Source: Castanea sativa | Lineage: Eukaryota > Streptophyta > Magnoliopsida > Fagales > Fagaceae | Length of the DNA stretch: 64,000 nt | Assembly: GCF_040712315.1 (NCBI RefSeq) | Contig: NC_134013.1 | Span: forward strand, 91,890,001-91,954,000 | Reading direction: 5' to 3' | Part shown: piece by piece, positions 23,701 to 37,400 of the stretch | Numbering within the stretch: position 1 is the first letter of the stretch | Layout of the letters: the number at the start of each line of letters is the position of its first letter | Position numbers and translations under genes: made by a program | The notes under the pieces: generated by a model | The model's input: only the letters and a program-made list of their open reading frames with translations | Told to the model about the DNA's origin: nothing | Databases searched by the model: none

Positions 23701-26700
23701 AAGGTTCTGTTTAACAAATGACAAGACATCAATTTCCACAAGGTTTGTGGTCCGAGGACTACACTTAACCAAGTTTCGTTTGATTCTTAAGAACAAGAAC
23801 TTCAAATGTTAATTTCCCCAAAGTAGGAGGTCCGAGGACCCGGCATAACTAAGGTTCTTTTTAACAAATGACAAGACATCAATTTCCACAAGGTTTGTGG
23901 TCCGAGGACTACACTTAACCAAGTTTCGTTTGATTCTTAAGAACAAGAACTTCAAATGTTAATTTCCCCAAAGTAGGAGGTCCGAGGACCCGCATAACTA
24001 AGGTTCCGTTTAACAAATGACAAGACATCAATTTCCACAAGGTTTGTGGTCCGAGGACTACACTTAACCAAGTTTCGTTTGATTCTTAAGAACAAGAACT
24101 TCAAATGTTAATTTTCCCAAAGTAGGAGGTCCGAGGACCCGCATAACTAAGGTTCTGTTTAACAAATGACAAGACATCAATTTCCACAAGGTTTGTGGTC
24201 CGAGGACTACACTTAACCAAGTTTCGTTTGATTCTTAAGAACAAGAACTTCAAATGTTAATTTCCCCAAAGTAGGAGGTCCGAGGACCCGCATAACTAAG
24301 GTTCTGTTTAACAAATGACAAGACATCAATTTCCACAAGGTTTGTGGTCCGAGGACTACACTTAACCAAGTTTCGTTTGATTCTTAAGAACAAGAACTTC
24401 AAATGTTAATTTTCCCAAAGTAGGAGGTCCGAGGACCCGCATAACTAAGGTTCTGTTTAACAAATGACAAGACATCAATTTCCACAAGGTTTGTGGTCCG
24501 AGGACTACACTTAACCAAGTTTCGTTTGATTCTTAAGAACAAGAACTTCAAATGTTAATTTTCCCAAAGTAGGAGGTCCGAGGACCCGCATAACTAAGTT
24601 TCTTTTTAACAAATGACAAGACATCAATTTCCACAAGGTTTGTGGTCCGAGGACTACACTTAACCAAGTTTCGTTTGATTCTTAAGAACAAGAACTTCAA
24701 ATGTTAATTTCCCCAAAGTAGGAGGTCCGAGGACCCGCATAACTAAGGTTCTCGTTTAACAAATGACAAGACATCAATTTCCACAAGGTTTGTGGTCCGA
24801 GGACTACACTTAACCAAGTTTCGTTTGATTCTTAAGAACAAAGAACTTCAAATGTTAATTTCCCCAAAGTAGGAGGTCCGAGGACCCGCATAACTAAGGT
24901 TCCTGTTTAACAAATGACAAGACATCAATTTCCACAAGGTTTGTGGTCCGAGGACTACACTTAACCAAGTTTCGTTTGATTCTTAAGAACAAGAACTTCA
25001 AATGTTAATTTCCCCAAAGTAGGAGGTCCGAGGACCCGCATAACTAAGGTTCTCGTTTAACAAATGACAAGACATCAATTTCCACAAGGTTTGTGGTCCG
25101 AGGACTACACTTAACCAAGTTTCGTTTGATTCTTAAGAACAAGAACTTCAAATGTTAATTTCCCCAAAGTAGGAGGTCCGAGGACCCGCATAACTAAGGT
25201 TCTGTTTAACAAATGACAAGACATCAATTTCCACAAGGTTTGTGGTCCGAGGACTACACTTAACCAAGTTTCGTTTGATTCTTAAGAACAAGAACTTCAA
25301 ATGTTAATTTCCCCAAAGTAGGAGGTCCGAGGACCCGCATAACTAAGGTTCTTTTTAACAAATGACAAGACATCAATTTCCACAAGGTTTGTGGTCCGAG
25401 GACTACACTTAACCAAGTTTCGTTTGATTCTTAAGAACAAGAACTTCAAATGTTAATTTCCCCAAAGTAGGAGGTCCGAGGACCCGGCATAACTAAGGTT
25501 CTGTTTAACAAATGACAAGACATCAATTTCCACAAGGTTTGTGGTCCGAGGACTACACTTAACCAAGTTTCGTTTGATTCTTAAGAACAAGAACTTCAAA
25601 TGTTAATTTCCCCAAAGTAGGAGGTCCGAGGACCCGCATAACTAAGGTTCTGTTTAACAAATGACAAGACATCAATTTCCACAAGGTTTGTGGTCCGAGG
25701 ACTACACTTAACCAAGTTTCGTTTGATTCTTAAGAACAAGAACTTCAAATGTTAATTTCCCCAAAGTAGGAGGTCCGAGGACCCGCATAACTAAGGTTCT
25801 GTTTAACAAATGACAAGACATCAATTTCCACAAGGTTTGTGGTCCGAGGACTACACTTAACCAAGTTTCGTTTGATTCTTAAGAACAAGAACTTCAAATG
25901 TTAATTTCCCCAAAGTAGGAGGTCCGAGGACCCGCATAACTAAGGTTCTCGTTTAACAAATGACAAGACATCAATTTCCACAAGGTTTGTGGTCCGAGGA
26001 CTACACTTAACCAAGTTTCGTTTGATTCTTAAGAACAAGAACTTCAAATGTTAATTTCCCCAAAGTAGGAGGTCAGAGGACCCGCATAACTAAGGTTCTG
26101 TTTAACAAATGACAAGACATCAATTTCCACAAGGTTTGTGGTCCGAGGACTACACATAACCAAGTTTCGTTTGATTCTTAAGAACAAGAACTTCAAATGT
26201 TAATTTCCCCAAAGTAGGAGGTCAGAGGACCCGGCATAACTAAGGTTCTCGTTTAACAAATGACAAGACATCAATTTCCACAAGGTTTGTGGTCCGAGGA
26301 CTACACTTAACCAAGTTTCGTTTGATTCTTAAGAACAAGAACTTCAAATGTTAATTTCCCCAAAGTAGGAGGTCTGAGGACCGGCATAACTAAGGTTCTT
26401 TTTCACAAATGACAAGACATCAATTTCCACAAGGTTTGTGGTCCGAGGACTACACTTAACCAAGTTTCTGTTTGATTCTTAAGAACAAGAACTTCAAATG
26501 TTAATTTCCCCAAAGTAGGAGGTCCGAGGACCCGCATAACTAAGGTTCCGTTTAACAAATGACAAGACATCAATTTCCACAAGGTTTGTGGTCCGAGGAC
26601 TACACTTAACCAAGTTTCGTTTGATTCTTAAGAACAAGAACTTCAAATGTTAATTTCCCCAAAGTAGGAGGTCCGAGGACCCGCATAACTAAGGTTCGTT

Positions 26701-28100
26701 TAACAAATGACAAGACATCAATTTCCACAAGGTTTGTGGTCCGAGGACTACACTTAACCAAGTTTCGTTTGATTCTTAAGAACAAGAACTTCAAATGTTA
26801 ATTTCCCCAAAGTAGGAGGTCCGAGGACCCGCATAACTAAGGTTCTCGTTTAACAAATGACAAGACATCAATTTCCACAAGGTTTGTGGTCCGAGGACTA
26901 CACTTAACCAAGTTTCGTTTGATTCTTAAGAACAAGAACTTCAAATGTTAATTTCCCCAAAGTAGGAGGTCCGAGGACCCGCATAACTAAGGTTCTGTTT
27001 AACAAATGACAAGACATCAATTTCCACAAGGTTTGTGGTCCGAGGACTACACTTAACCAAGTTTCGTTTGATTCTTAAGAACAAGAACTTCAAATGTTAA
27101 TTTCCCCAAAGTAGGAGGTCCGAGGACCCGGCATAACTAAGGTTCCGTTTTAACAAATGACAAGACATCAATTTCCACAAGGTTTGTGGTCCGAGGACTA
27201 CACTTAACCAAGTTTCGTTTGATTCTTAAGAACAAGAACTTCAAATGTTAATTTCCCCAAAGTAGGAGGTCCGAGGACCCGCATAACTAAGGTTCTTTTT
27301 AACAAATGACAAGACATCAATTTCTACAAGGTTTGTGGTCCGAGGACTACACTTAACCAAGTTTCGTTTGATTCTTAAGAACAAGAACTTCAAATGTTAA
27401 TTTCCCCAAAGTAGGAGGTCCGAGGACCCGCATAACTAAGGTTCCGTTTAACAAATGACAAGACATCAATTTCCACAAGGTTTGTGGTCCGAGGACTACA
27501 CTTAACCAAGTTTCGTTTGATTCTTAAGAACAAGAACTTCAAATGTTAATTTCCCCAAAGTAGGAGGTCCGAGGACCCGCATAACTAAGGTTCCGTTTAA
27601 CAAATGACAAGACATCAATTTCCACAAGGTTTGTGGTCCGAGGACTACACTTAACCAAGTTTCGTTTGATTCTTAAGAACAAGAACTTCAAATGTTAATT
27701 TCCCCAAAGTAGGAGGTCCGAGGACCCGCATAACTAAGGTTCTTTTTATCAAATGACAAGACATCAATTTCCACAAGGTTTGTGGTCCGAGGACTACACT
27801 TAACCAAGTTTCGTTTGATTCTTAAGAACGTAACTTCAAATGTTAATTTCCCCAAAGTAGGAGGTCCGAGGACCCGCATAACTAAGGTTCTGTTTAACAA
27901 ATGACAAGACATCAATTTCCACAAGGTTTGTGGTCCGAGTACTACACTTAACCAAGTTTCGTTTGATTCTTAAGAACAAGAACTTCAAATGTTAATTTTC
28001 CCAAAGTAGGAGGTCCGAGGACCCGGCATAACTAAGGTTCTGTTTAACAAATGACAAGACATCAATTTCCACAAGGTTTGTGGTCCGAGGACTACACTTA
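17791..28100 (+). repeat. Satellite AAG-subfamily block, 149-bp monomers
   Basis: Nearly every monomer has AAGAACAAGAAC, TTTCGTTTG and mostly CCCGCATAA. Variation is concentrated after GGTTC (TGTTT, CGTTT, TCGTTT, TTTTT). Exceptions include a CAGT monomer near 21250 and a one-base-shorter GAACGTAAC unit near 27828. Confidence 0.8.
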
Positions 28101-30830
28101 ACCAAGTTTCTGTTTGATTCTTAATAACAGTAACTTCAAATGTTAATTTCCCCAAAGTAGGAGGTCCGAGGACCCGGCATAACTAAGGTTCTGTTTAACA
28201 AATGACAAGACATCAATTTCCACAAGGTTTGTGGTCCGAGGACTACACTTAACCAAGTTTCTGTTTGATTCTTAAGAACAGTAACTTCAAATGTTAATTT
28301 CCCCAAAGTAGGAGGTCTGAGGACCCGGCATAACTAAGGTTCTGTTTAACAAATGACAAAACATCAATTTCTACAAGGTTTGTGGTCCGAGGACTACACT
28401 TAACCAAGTTTCTTTTTTATTCTTAAGAACAGTAACTTCAAATGTTAATTTCCCCAAAGTAGGAGGTCTGAGGACCGGCATAACTAAGGTTCTTTTTCAC
28501 AAATGACAAGACATCAATTTCCACAAGGTTTGTGGTCCGAGGACTACACTTAACCAAGTTTCTGTTTGATTCTTAAGAACAGTAACTTCAAATGTTAATT
28601 TCCCCAAAGTAGGAGGTCCGAGGACCCGGCATAACTAAGGTTCTGTTTAACAAATGACAAGACATCAATTTCCACAAGGTTTGTGGTCCGAGGACTACAT
28701 TTAACCAAGTTTCTGTTTGATTCTTAAGAACAGTAACTTCAAATGTTAATTTTCCCAAAGTAGGAGGTCCGAGGACCCGGCATAACTAAGGTTCTGTTTA
28801 ACAAATGACAAGACATCAATTTCCACAAGGTTTGTGGTCCGAGGACTACACTTAACCAAGTTTCTGTTTGATTCTTAAGAACAGTAACTTCAAATGTTAA
28901 TTTCCCCAAAGTAGGAGGTCCGAGGACCCGGCATAACTAAGGTTCTGTTTAACAAATGACAAGACATCAATTTCCACAAGGTTTGTGGTTCGAGGACTAC
29001 ACTTAACCAAGTTTCTTTTTTATTCTCAAGAACAGTAACTTCAATTGTTAATTTCCCCAAAGTAGGAGGTCTGAGGACCCGTCATAACTAAGGTTCTGTT
29101 TAACAAATGACAAAACATCAATTTCTACAAGGTTTGTGGTTCGAGGACTACACTTAACCAAGTTTCTTTTTTATTCTCAAGAACAGTAACTTCAAATGTT
29201 AATTTCCCCAAAGTAGGAGGTCTGAGGACCCGGCATAACTAAGGTTCTTTTTAACAAATGACAAGACATCAATTTCCACAAGGTTTGTGGTCCGAGGAGT
29301 ACACTTAACCAAGTTCTGTTTGATTCTTAAGAACAGTAACTTCAAATGTTAATTTGCCCAAAGTAGGAGGTCTGAGGACCCGGCATAACTAAGGTTCTGT
29401 TTAACAAATGACAATACATCAATTTCCACAAGGTTTGTGGTCCGAGGACTACACTTAACCAAGTTTCTGTTTGATTCTTAAGAACAGTAACTTCAAATGT
29501 TAATTTCCCCAAAGTAGGAGGTCCGAGGACCCGGCATAACTAAGGTTCTGTTTAACAAATGACAATACATCAATTTCCACAAGGTTTGTGGTCCGAGGAC
29601 TACACTTAACCAAGTTTCTGTTTGATTCTTAAGAACAGTAACTTCAAATGTTAATTTCCCCAAAGTAGGAGGTCCGAGGACCCGGCATAACTAAGGTTCT
29701 TTTTAACAAATGACAAGACATCAATTTCCACAAGGTTTGTGGTCCGAGGACTACACTTAACCAAGTTTCTGTTTTATTCTCAAGAACAGTAACTTCAAAT
29801 GTTAATTTCCCCAAAGTAGGAGGTCTGAGGACCCGGCATAACTAAGGTTCTGTTTAACAAATGACAAGACATCAATTTCCACAAGGTTTGTGGTCCGAGG
29901 ACTACACTTAACCAAGTTTCTGTTTGATTCTTAAGAACAGTAACTTCAAATGTTAATTTCCCCAAAGTAGGAGGTCTGAGGACCCTGCATAACTAAGGTT
30001 CTGTTTAACAAATGACAAGACATCAATTTCCACAAGGTTTGTGGTCCGAGGACTACACTTAACCAAGTTTCTGTTTGATTCTTAAGAACAGTAACTTCAA
30101 ATGTTAATTTCCCCAAAGTAGGAGGTCCGAGGACCCGGCATAACTAAGGTTCTGTTTAACAAATGACAAGACATCAATTTCCACAAGGTTTGTGGTCCGA
30201 GGACTACACTTAACCAAGTTTCTGTTTGATTCTTAAGAACAGTAACTTCAAATGTTAATTTCCCCAAAGTAGGAGGTCTGAGGTCCCGGCATAACTAAGG
30301 TTCTGTTTAACAAATGACAAGACATCAATTTCCACAAGGTTTGTGGTCCGAGGACTACACTTAACCAAGTTTCTGTTTGATTCTTAAGAACAGTAACTTC
30401 AAATGTTAATTTCCCCAAAGTAGGAGGTCTGAGGACCCGGCATAACTAAGGTTCTTTTTCACAAATGACAAGACATCAATTTCCACAAGGTTTGTGGTCC
30501 GAGGACTACACTTAACCAAGTTTCTGTTTGATTCTTAAGAACAGTAACTTCAAATGTTAATTTTCCCAAAGTAGGAGGTCCGAGGACCCGGCATAACTAA
30601 GGTTCTGTTTAACAAATGACAAGACATCAATTTCCACAAGGTTTGTGGTCCGAGGACTACACTTAACCAAGTTTCTGTTTGATTCTTAAGAACAGTAACT
30701 TCAAATGTTAATTTCCCCAAAGTAGGAGGTCCGAGGACCCGGCATAACTAAGGTTCTGTTTAACAAATGACAAGACATCAATTTCCACAAGGTTTGTGGT
30801 CCGAGGACTACACTTAACCAAGTTTCTGTT
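28101..30830 (+). repeat. Satellite CAGT-subfamily block, 151-bp monomers
   Basis: About 18 monomers carry AAGAACAGTAAC with TTTCTGTTTG and CCCGGCATAA. Units near 28411, 29011 and 29161 share a TTTTTTATTC variant, two of them with TTCTCAAG, marking a short local amplification. The change from the AAG type at about 28.1 kb is abrupt. Confidence 0.8.
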
Positions 30831-33800
30831 TGATTCTTAAGAACGGTAACTTCAAATGTTAATTTCCCCAAAGTAGGAGGTCCGAGGACCCGGCATAACT
30901 AAGGTTCTATTTAACAAATGACAAGACATCAATTTCCACAAGGTTTGTGGTCCGAGGACTACACTTAACCAAGTTTCTGTTTGATTCTTAAGAACGGTAA
31001 CTTCAAATGTTAATTTCCCCAAAGTAGGAGGTCCGAGGACCCGGCATAACTAAGGTTCTGTTTAACAAATGACAAGACATCAATTTCCACAAGGTTTGTG
31101 GTCCGAGGACTACACTTAACCAAGTTTCGTTTGATTCTTAAGAACGGTAACTTCAAATGTTAATTTCCCCAAAGTAGGAGGTCCGAGGACCCGCATAACT
31201 AAGGTTCCTTTTCACAAATGACAAGTCGTCAATTTCCACAAGGTTTGTGGTCCGAGGACTACACTTAACCAAGTTTCTGTTTGATTCTTAAGAACGGTAA
31301 CTTCAAATGTTAATTTTCCCAAAGTAGGAGGTCCGAGGACCCGCATAACTAAGGTTCTGTTTAACAAATGACAAGACATCAATTTCCACAAGGTTTGTGG
31401 TCCGAGGACTACACTTAACCAAGTTTCGTTTGATTCTTAAGAACGGTAACTTCAAATGTTAATTTCCCCAAAGTAGGAGGTCCGAGGACCCGCATAACTA
31501 AGGTTCCGTTTAACAAATGACAAGACATCAATTTCCACAAGGTTTGTGGTCAGAGGACTACACTTAACCAAGTTTCGTTTGATTCTTAAGAACAGTAACT
31601 TCAATTGTTATTTTCTCGAACGTACGAGTTCCGATGATCCCTCATAACTAAGGTTCTGTTTAACAAATGACAAGACATCAATTTCCACAAGGTTTGTGGT
31701 CCGAGGACTACACTTAACCAAGTTTCTGTTTGATTCTTAAGAACGGTAACTTCAAATGTTAATTTCCCCAAAGTAGGAGGTCCGAGGACCCGGCATAACT
31801 AAGGTTCTGTTTAACAAATGACAAGACATCAATTTCAACAAGGTTTGTGGTCCGAGGACTACACTTAACCAAGTTTCTGTTTGATTCTTAAGAACGGTAA
31901 CTTCAAATGTTAATTTCCCCAAAGTAGGAGGTCCGAGGACCCGGCATAACTAAGGTTCTGTTTAACAAATGACAAGACATCAATTTCCACAAGGTTTGTG
32001 GTCCGAGGACTACACTTAACCAAGTTTCGTTTGATTCTTAAGAACGGTAACTTCAAATGTTAATTTCCCCAAAGTAGGAGGTCCGAGGACCCGCATAACT
32101 AAGGTTCTCGTTTAACAAATGACAAGACATCAATTTCCACAAGGTTTGTGGTCCGAGGACTACACTTAACCAAGTTTCTGTTTGATTCTTAAGAACAGTA
32201 ACTTCAAATGTTAATTTTCCCAAAGTAGGAGGTCCGAGGACCCGGCATAATTAAGGTTCTGTTTAACAAATGACAAGACATCAATTTCTACAAGGTTTGT
32301 GGTCCGAGAACTACACTTAACCAAGTTTCTGTTTGATTCTTAAGAACAGTAACTTCAAATGTTAATTTCCCAAAGTAGGAGGTCCGAGGACCCGGCATAA
32401 CTAAGGTTCTGTTTAACAAATGACAAGACATCAATTTCCACAAGGTTTGTGGTCCGAGGACTACACTTAACCAAGTTTCTGTTTGATTCTTAAGAACAGT
32501 AACTTCAAATGTTAATTTCCCCAAAGTAGGAGGTCCGAGGACCCGGCATAACTAAGGTTCTGTTTAACAAATAACAAGTCGTCAATTTCCACAAGGTTTG
32601 TGGTCCGAGGACTACACTTATTGTAGTTTCTGTTTGTTTATTTAGTACTGTAACTTCAAATGTTAATTTCCTCTTAGTAGGAGGTCCGAGGACCCGGCAT
32701 AACTAAGGTTCTGTTTAACAAATGACAAGACATCAATTTCCACAAGGTTTGTGGTCCGAGGACTACACTTAACCAAGTTTCTGTTTGATTCTTAAGAACG
32801 GTAACTTCAAATGTTAATTTCCCCAAAGTAGGAGGTCCGAGGACCCGGCATAACTAAGGTTCTGTTTAACAAATGACAAGACATCAATTTCCACAAGGTT
32901 TGTGGTCCGAGGACTACACTTAACCAAGTTTCCGTTTGATTCTTAAGAACGGTAACTTCAAATGTTAATTTTCCCAAAGTAGGAGGTCCGAGGACCCGGC
33001 ATAACTAAGGTTCTGTTTAACAAATGACAAGACATCAATTTCCACAAGGTTTGTGGTCCGAGGACTACACTTAACCAAGTTTCGTTTGATTCTTAAGAAC
33101 GGTAACTTCAAATGTTAATTTCCCCAAAGTAGGAGGTCCGAGGACCCGGCATAACTAAGGTTCTGTTTAACAAATGACAAGACATCAATTTCCACAAGGT
33201 TTGTGGTCCGAGGACTACACTTAACCAAGTTTCTGTTTGATTCTTAAGAACGGTAACTTCAAATGTTAATTTCCCCAAAGTAGGAGGTCCGAGGACCCGG
33301 CATAACTAAGGTTCTGTTTAACAAATGACAAGACATCAATTTCCACAAGGTTTGTGGTCCGAGGACTACACTTAACCAAGTTTCTGTTTGATTCTTAAGA
33401 ACGGTAACTTCAAATGTTAATTTCCCCAAAGTAGGAGGTCCGAGGACCCGGCATAACTAAGGTTCTGTTTAACAAATGACAAGACATCAATTTCCACAAG
33501 GTTTGTGGTCCGAGGACTACACTTAACCAAGTTTCTGTTTTATTCTTATGAACGGTAACTTCAAATGTTAATTTCCCCAAAGTAGGAGATCCGAGGACCC
33601 GGTATAACTAAGGTTCTGTTTAACAAATGACAAGACATCAATTTCCACAAGGTTTGTGGTCCGAGGACTACACTTAACCAAGTTTCTGTTTGATTCTTAA
33701 GAACAGTAACTTCAAATGTTAATTTCCCCAAAGTAGGAGGTCCGAGGACCCGGCATAACTAAGGTTCTTTTTAACAAATGACAAGACATCAATTTCCACA

Positions 33801-34440
33801 AGGTTTGTGGTCCGAGGAGTACACTTAACCAAGTTCTGTTTGATTCTTAAGAACAGTAACTTCAAATGTTAATTTCCCCAAAGTAGGAGGTCCGAGGACC
33901 CGGCATAACTAAGGTTCTGTTTAACAAATGACAAGACATCAATTTCCACAAGGTTTGTGGTCCGAGGACTACACTTAACCAAGTTTCTGTTTGATTCTTA
34001 AGAACGGTAACTTCAAATGTTAATTTCCCAAAGTAGGAGGTCCGAGGACCCGGCATAACTAAGGTTCTGTTTAACAAATGACAAGACATCAATTTCCACA
34101 AGGTTTGTGGTCCGAGGACTACACTTAACCAAGTTTCTTTTTGATTCTTAAGAACAGTAACTTCAAATGTTAATTTCCCCAAAGTAGGAGGTCCGAGGAC
34201 CCGGCATAACTAAGGTTCTTTTTAACAAATGACAAGACATCAATTTCCACAAGGTTTGTGGTCCGAGGACTACACTTAACCAAGTTTCTGTTTGATTCTT
34301 AAGAACAGTAACTTCAAATGTTAATTTCCCCAAAGTAGGAGGTCCGAGGACCCGGCATAACTAAGGTTCTCTTTAACAAATGACAAGACATCAATTTCCA
34401 CAAGGTTTGTGGTCCGAGGACTACACTTAACCAAGTTTCA
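30831..34440 (+). repeat. Satellite transition zone, mixed CGGT and CAGT monomers
   Basis: CGGT first appears near 30842 and is interspersed with CAGT units (about 32190-32500, 33700-33860, 34150-34310). Divergent units occur near 31600-31640 and 32620-32680, each with changes clustered in a few tens of bases. Confidence 0.75.
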
Positions 34441-37400
34441 GTTTGATTCTTAAGAACGGTAACTTCAAATGTTAATTTCCCCAAAGTAGGAGGTCCGAGG
34501 ACCCGGCATAACTAAGGTTCTGTTTAACAAATGACAAGACATCAATTTCCACAAGGTTTGTGGTCCGAGGACTACACTTAACCAAGTTTCTGTTTGATTC
34601 TTAAGAACGGTAACTTCAAATGTTAATTTCCCCAAAGTAGGAGGTCCGAGGACCCGGCATAACTAAGGTTCTGTTTAACAAATGACAAGACATCAATTTC
34701 CACAAGGTTTGTGGTCCGAGGACTACACTTAACCAAGTTTCTGTTTGATTCTTAAGAACGGTAACTTCAAATGTTAATTTCCCCAAAGTAGGAGGTCCGA
34801 GGACCCGGCATAACTAAGGTTCTGTTTAACAAATGACAAGACATCAATTTCCACAAGGTTTGTGGTCCGAGGACTACACTTAACCAAGTTTCTGTTTGAT
34901 TCTTAAGAACGGTAACTTCAAATGTTAATTTCCCCAAAGTAGGAGGTCCGAGGACCCGGCATAACTAAGGTTCTGTTTAACAAATGACAAGACATCAATT
35001 TCCACAAGGTTTGTGGTCCGAGGACTACACTTAACCAAGTTTCTGTTTGATTCTTAAGAACGGTAACTTCAAATGTTAATTTCCCCAAAGTAGGAGGTCC
35101 GAGGACCCGGCATAACTAAGGTTCTGTTTAACAAATAACAAGTCGTCAATTTCCACAAGGTTTGTGGTCCGAGGACTACACTTAACCAAGTCTCTGTTTG
35201 ATTCTTAAGAACGGTAACTTCAAATGTTAATTTCCCCAAAGTAGGAGGTCCGAGGACCCGGCATAACTAAGGTTCTGTTTAACAAATGACAAGACATCAA
35301 TTTCCACAAGGTTTGTGGTCCGAGGACTACACTTAACCAAGTTTCTGTTTGATTCTTAAGAACGGTAACTTCAAATGTTAATTTCCCCAAAGTAGGAGGT
35401 CCGAGGACCCGGCATAACTAAGGTTCTGTTTAACAAATGACAAGACATCAATTTCCACAAGGTTTGTGGTCCGAGGACTACACTTAACCAAGTTTCTGTT
35501 TGATTCTTAAGAACGGTAACTTCAAATGTTAATTTCCCCAAAGTAGGAGGTCCGAGGACCCGGCATAACTAAGGTTCTGTTTAACAAATGACAAGACATC
35601 AATTTCCACAAGGTTTGTGGTCCGAGGACTACACTTAACCAAGTTTCTGTTTGATTCTTAAGAACGGTAACTTCAAATGTTAATTTCCCCAAAGTAGGAG
35701 GTCCGAGGACCCGGCATAACTAAGGTTCTGTTTAACAAATGACAAGACATCAATTTCCACAAGGTTTGTGGTCCGAGGACTACACTTAACCAAGTTTCTG
35801 TTTGATTCTTAAGAACGGTAACTTCAAATGTTAATTTCCCCAAAGTAGGAGGTCCGAGGACCCGGCATAACTAAGGTTCTGTTTAACAAATGACAAGACA
35901 TCAATTTCCACAAGGTTTGTGGTCCGAGGACTACACTTAACCAAGTTTCTGTTTGATTCTTAAGAACGGTAACTTCAAATGTTAATTTCCCCAAAGTAGG
36001 AGGTCCAAGGACGAGGCATAACTAAGGTTCTGTTTAACAAATGACAAGACATCAATTTCCACAAGGTTTGTGGTCCGAGGACTACACTTAACCAAGTTTC
36101 TGTTTGATTCTTAAGAACGGTAACTTCAAATGTTAATTTCCCCAAAGTAGGAGGTCCGAGGACCCGGCATAACTAAGGTTCTGTTTAACAAATGACAAGA
36201 CATCAATTTCCACAAGGTTTGTGGTCCGAGGACTACACTTAACCAAGTTTCTGTTTGATTCTTAAGAACGGTAACTTCAAATGTTAATTTCCCCAAAGTA
36301 GGAGGTCCGAGGACCCGGCATAACTAAGGTTCTGTTTAACAAATGACAAGACATCAATTTCCACAAGGTTTGTGGTCCGAGGACTACACTTAACCAAGTT
36401 TCTGTTTGATTCTTAAGAACGGTAACTTCAAATGTTAATTTCCCCAAAGTAGGAGGTCCGAGGACCCGGCATAACTAAGGTTCTGTTTAACAAATGACAA
36501 GACATCAATTTCCACAAGGTTTGTGGTCCGAGGACTACACTTAACCAAGTTTCTGTTTGATTCTTAAGAACGGTAACTTCAAATGTTAATTTCCCCAAAG
36601 TAGGAGGTCCGAGGACCCGGCATAACTAAGGTTCTGTTTAACAAATGACAAGACATCAATTTCCACAAGGTTTGTGGTCCGAGGACTACACTTAACCAAG
36701 TTTCTGTTTGATTCTTAAGAACGGTAACTTCAAATGTTAATTTCCCCAAAGTAGGAGGTCCGAGGACCCGGCATAACTAAGGTTCTGTTTAACAAATGAC
36801 AAGACATCAATTTCCACAAGGTTTGTGGTCCGAGGACTACACTTAACCAAGTTTCTGTTTGATTCTTAAGAACGGTAACTTCAAATGTTAATTTCCCCAA
36901 AGTAGGAGGTCCGAGGACCCGGCATAACTAAGGTTCTGTTTAACAAATGACAAGACATCAATTTCCACAAGGTTTGTGGTCCGAGGACTACACTTAACCA
37001 AGTTTCTGTTTGATTCTTAAGAACGGTAACTTCAAATGTTAATTTCCCCAAAGTAGGAGGTCCGAGGACCCGGCATAACTAAGGTTCTGTTTAACAAATG
37101 ACAAGACATCAATTTCCACAAGGTTTGTGGTCCGAGGACTACACTTAACCAAGTTTCTGTTTGATTCTTAAGAACGGTAACTTCAAATGTTAATTTCCCC
37201 AAAGTAGGAGGTCCGAGGACCCGGCATAACTAAGGTTCTGTTTAACAAATGACAAGACATCAATTTCCACAAGGTTTGTGGTCCGAGGACTACACTTAAC
37301 CAAGTTTCTGTTTGATTCTTAAGAACGGTAACTTCAAATGTTAATTTCCCCAAAGTAGGAGGTCCGAGGACCCGGCATAACTAAGGTTCTGTTTAACAAA

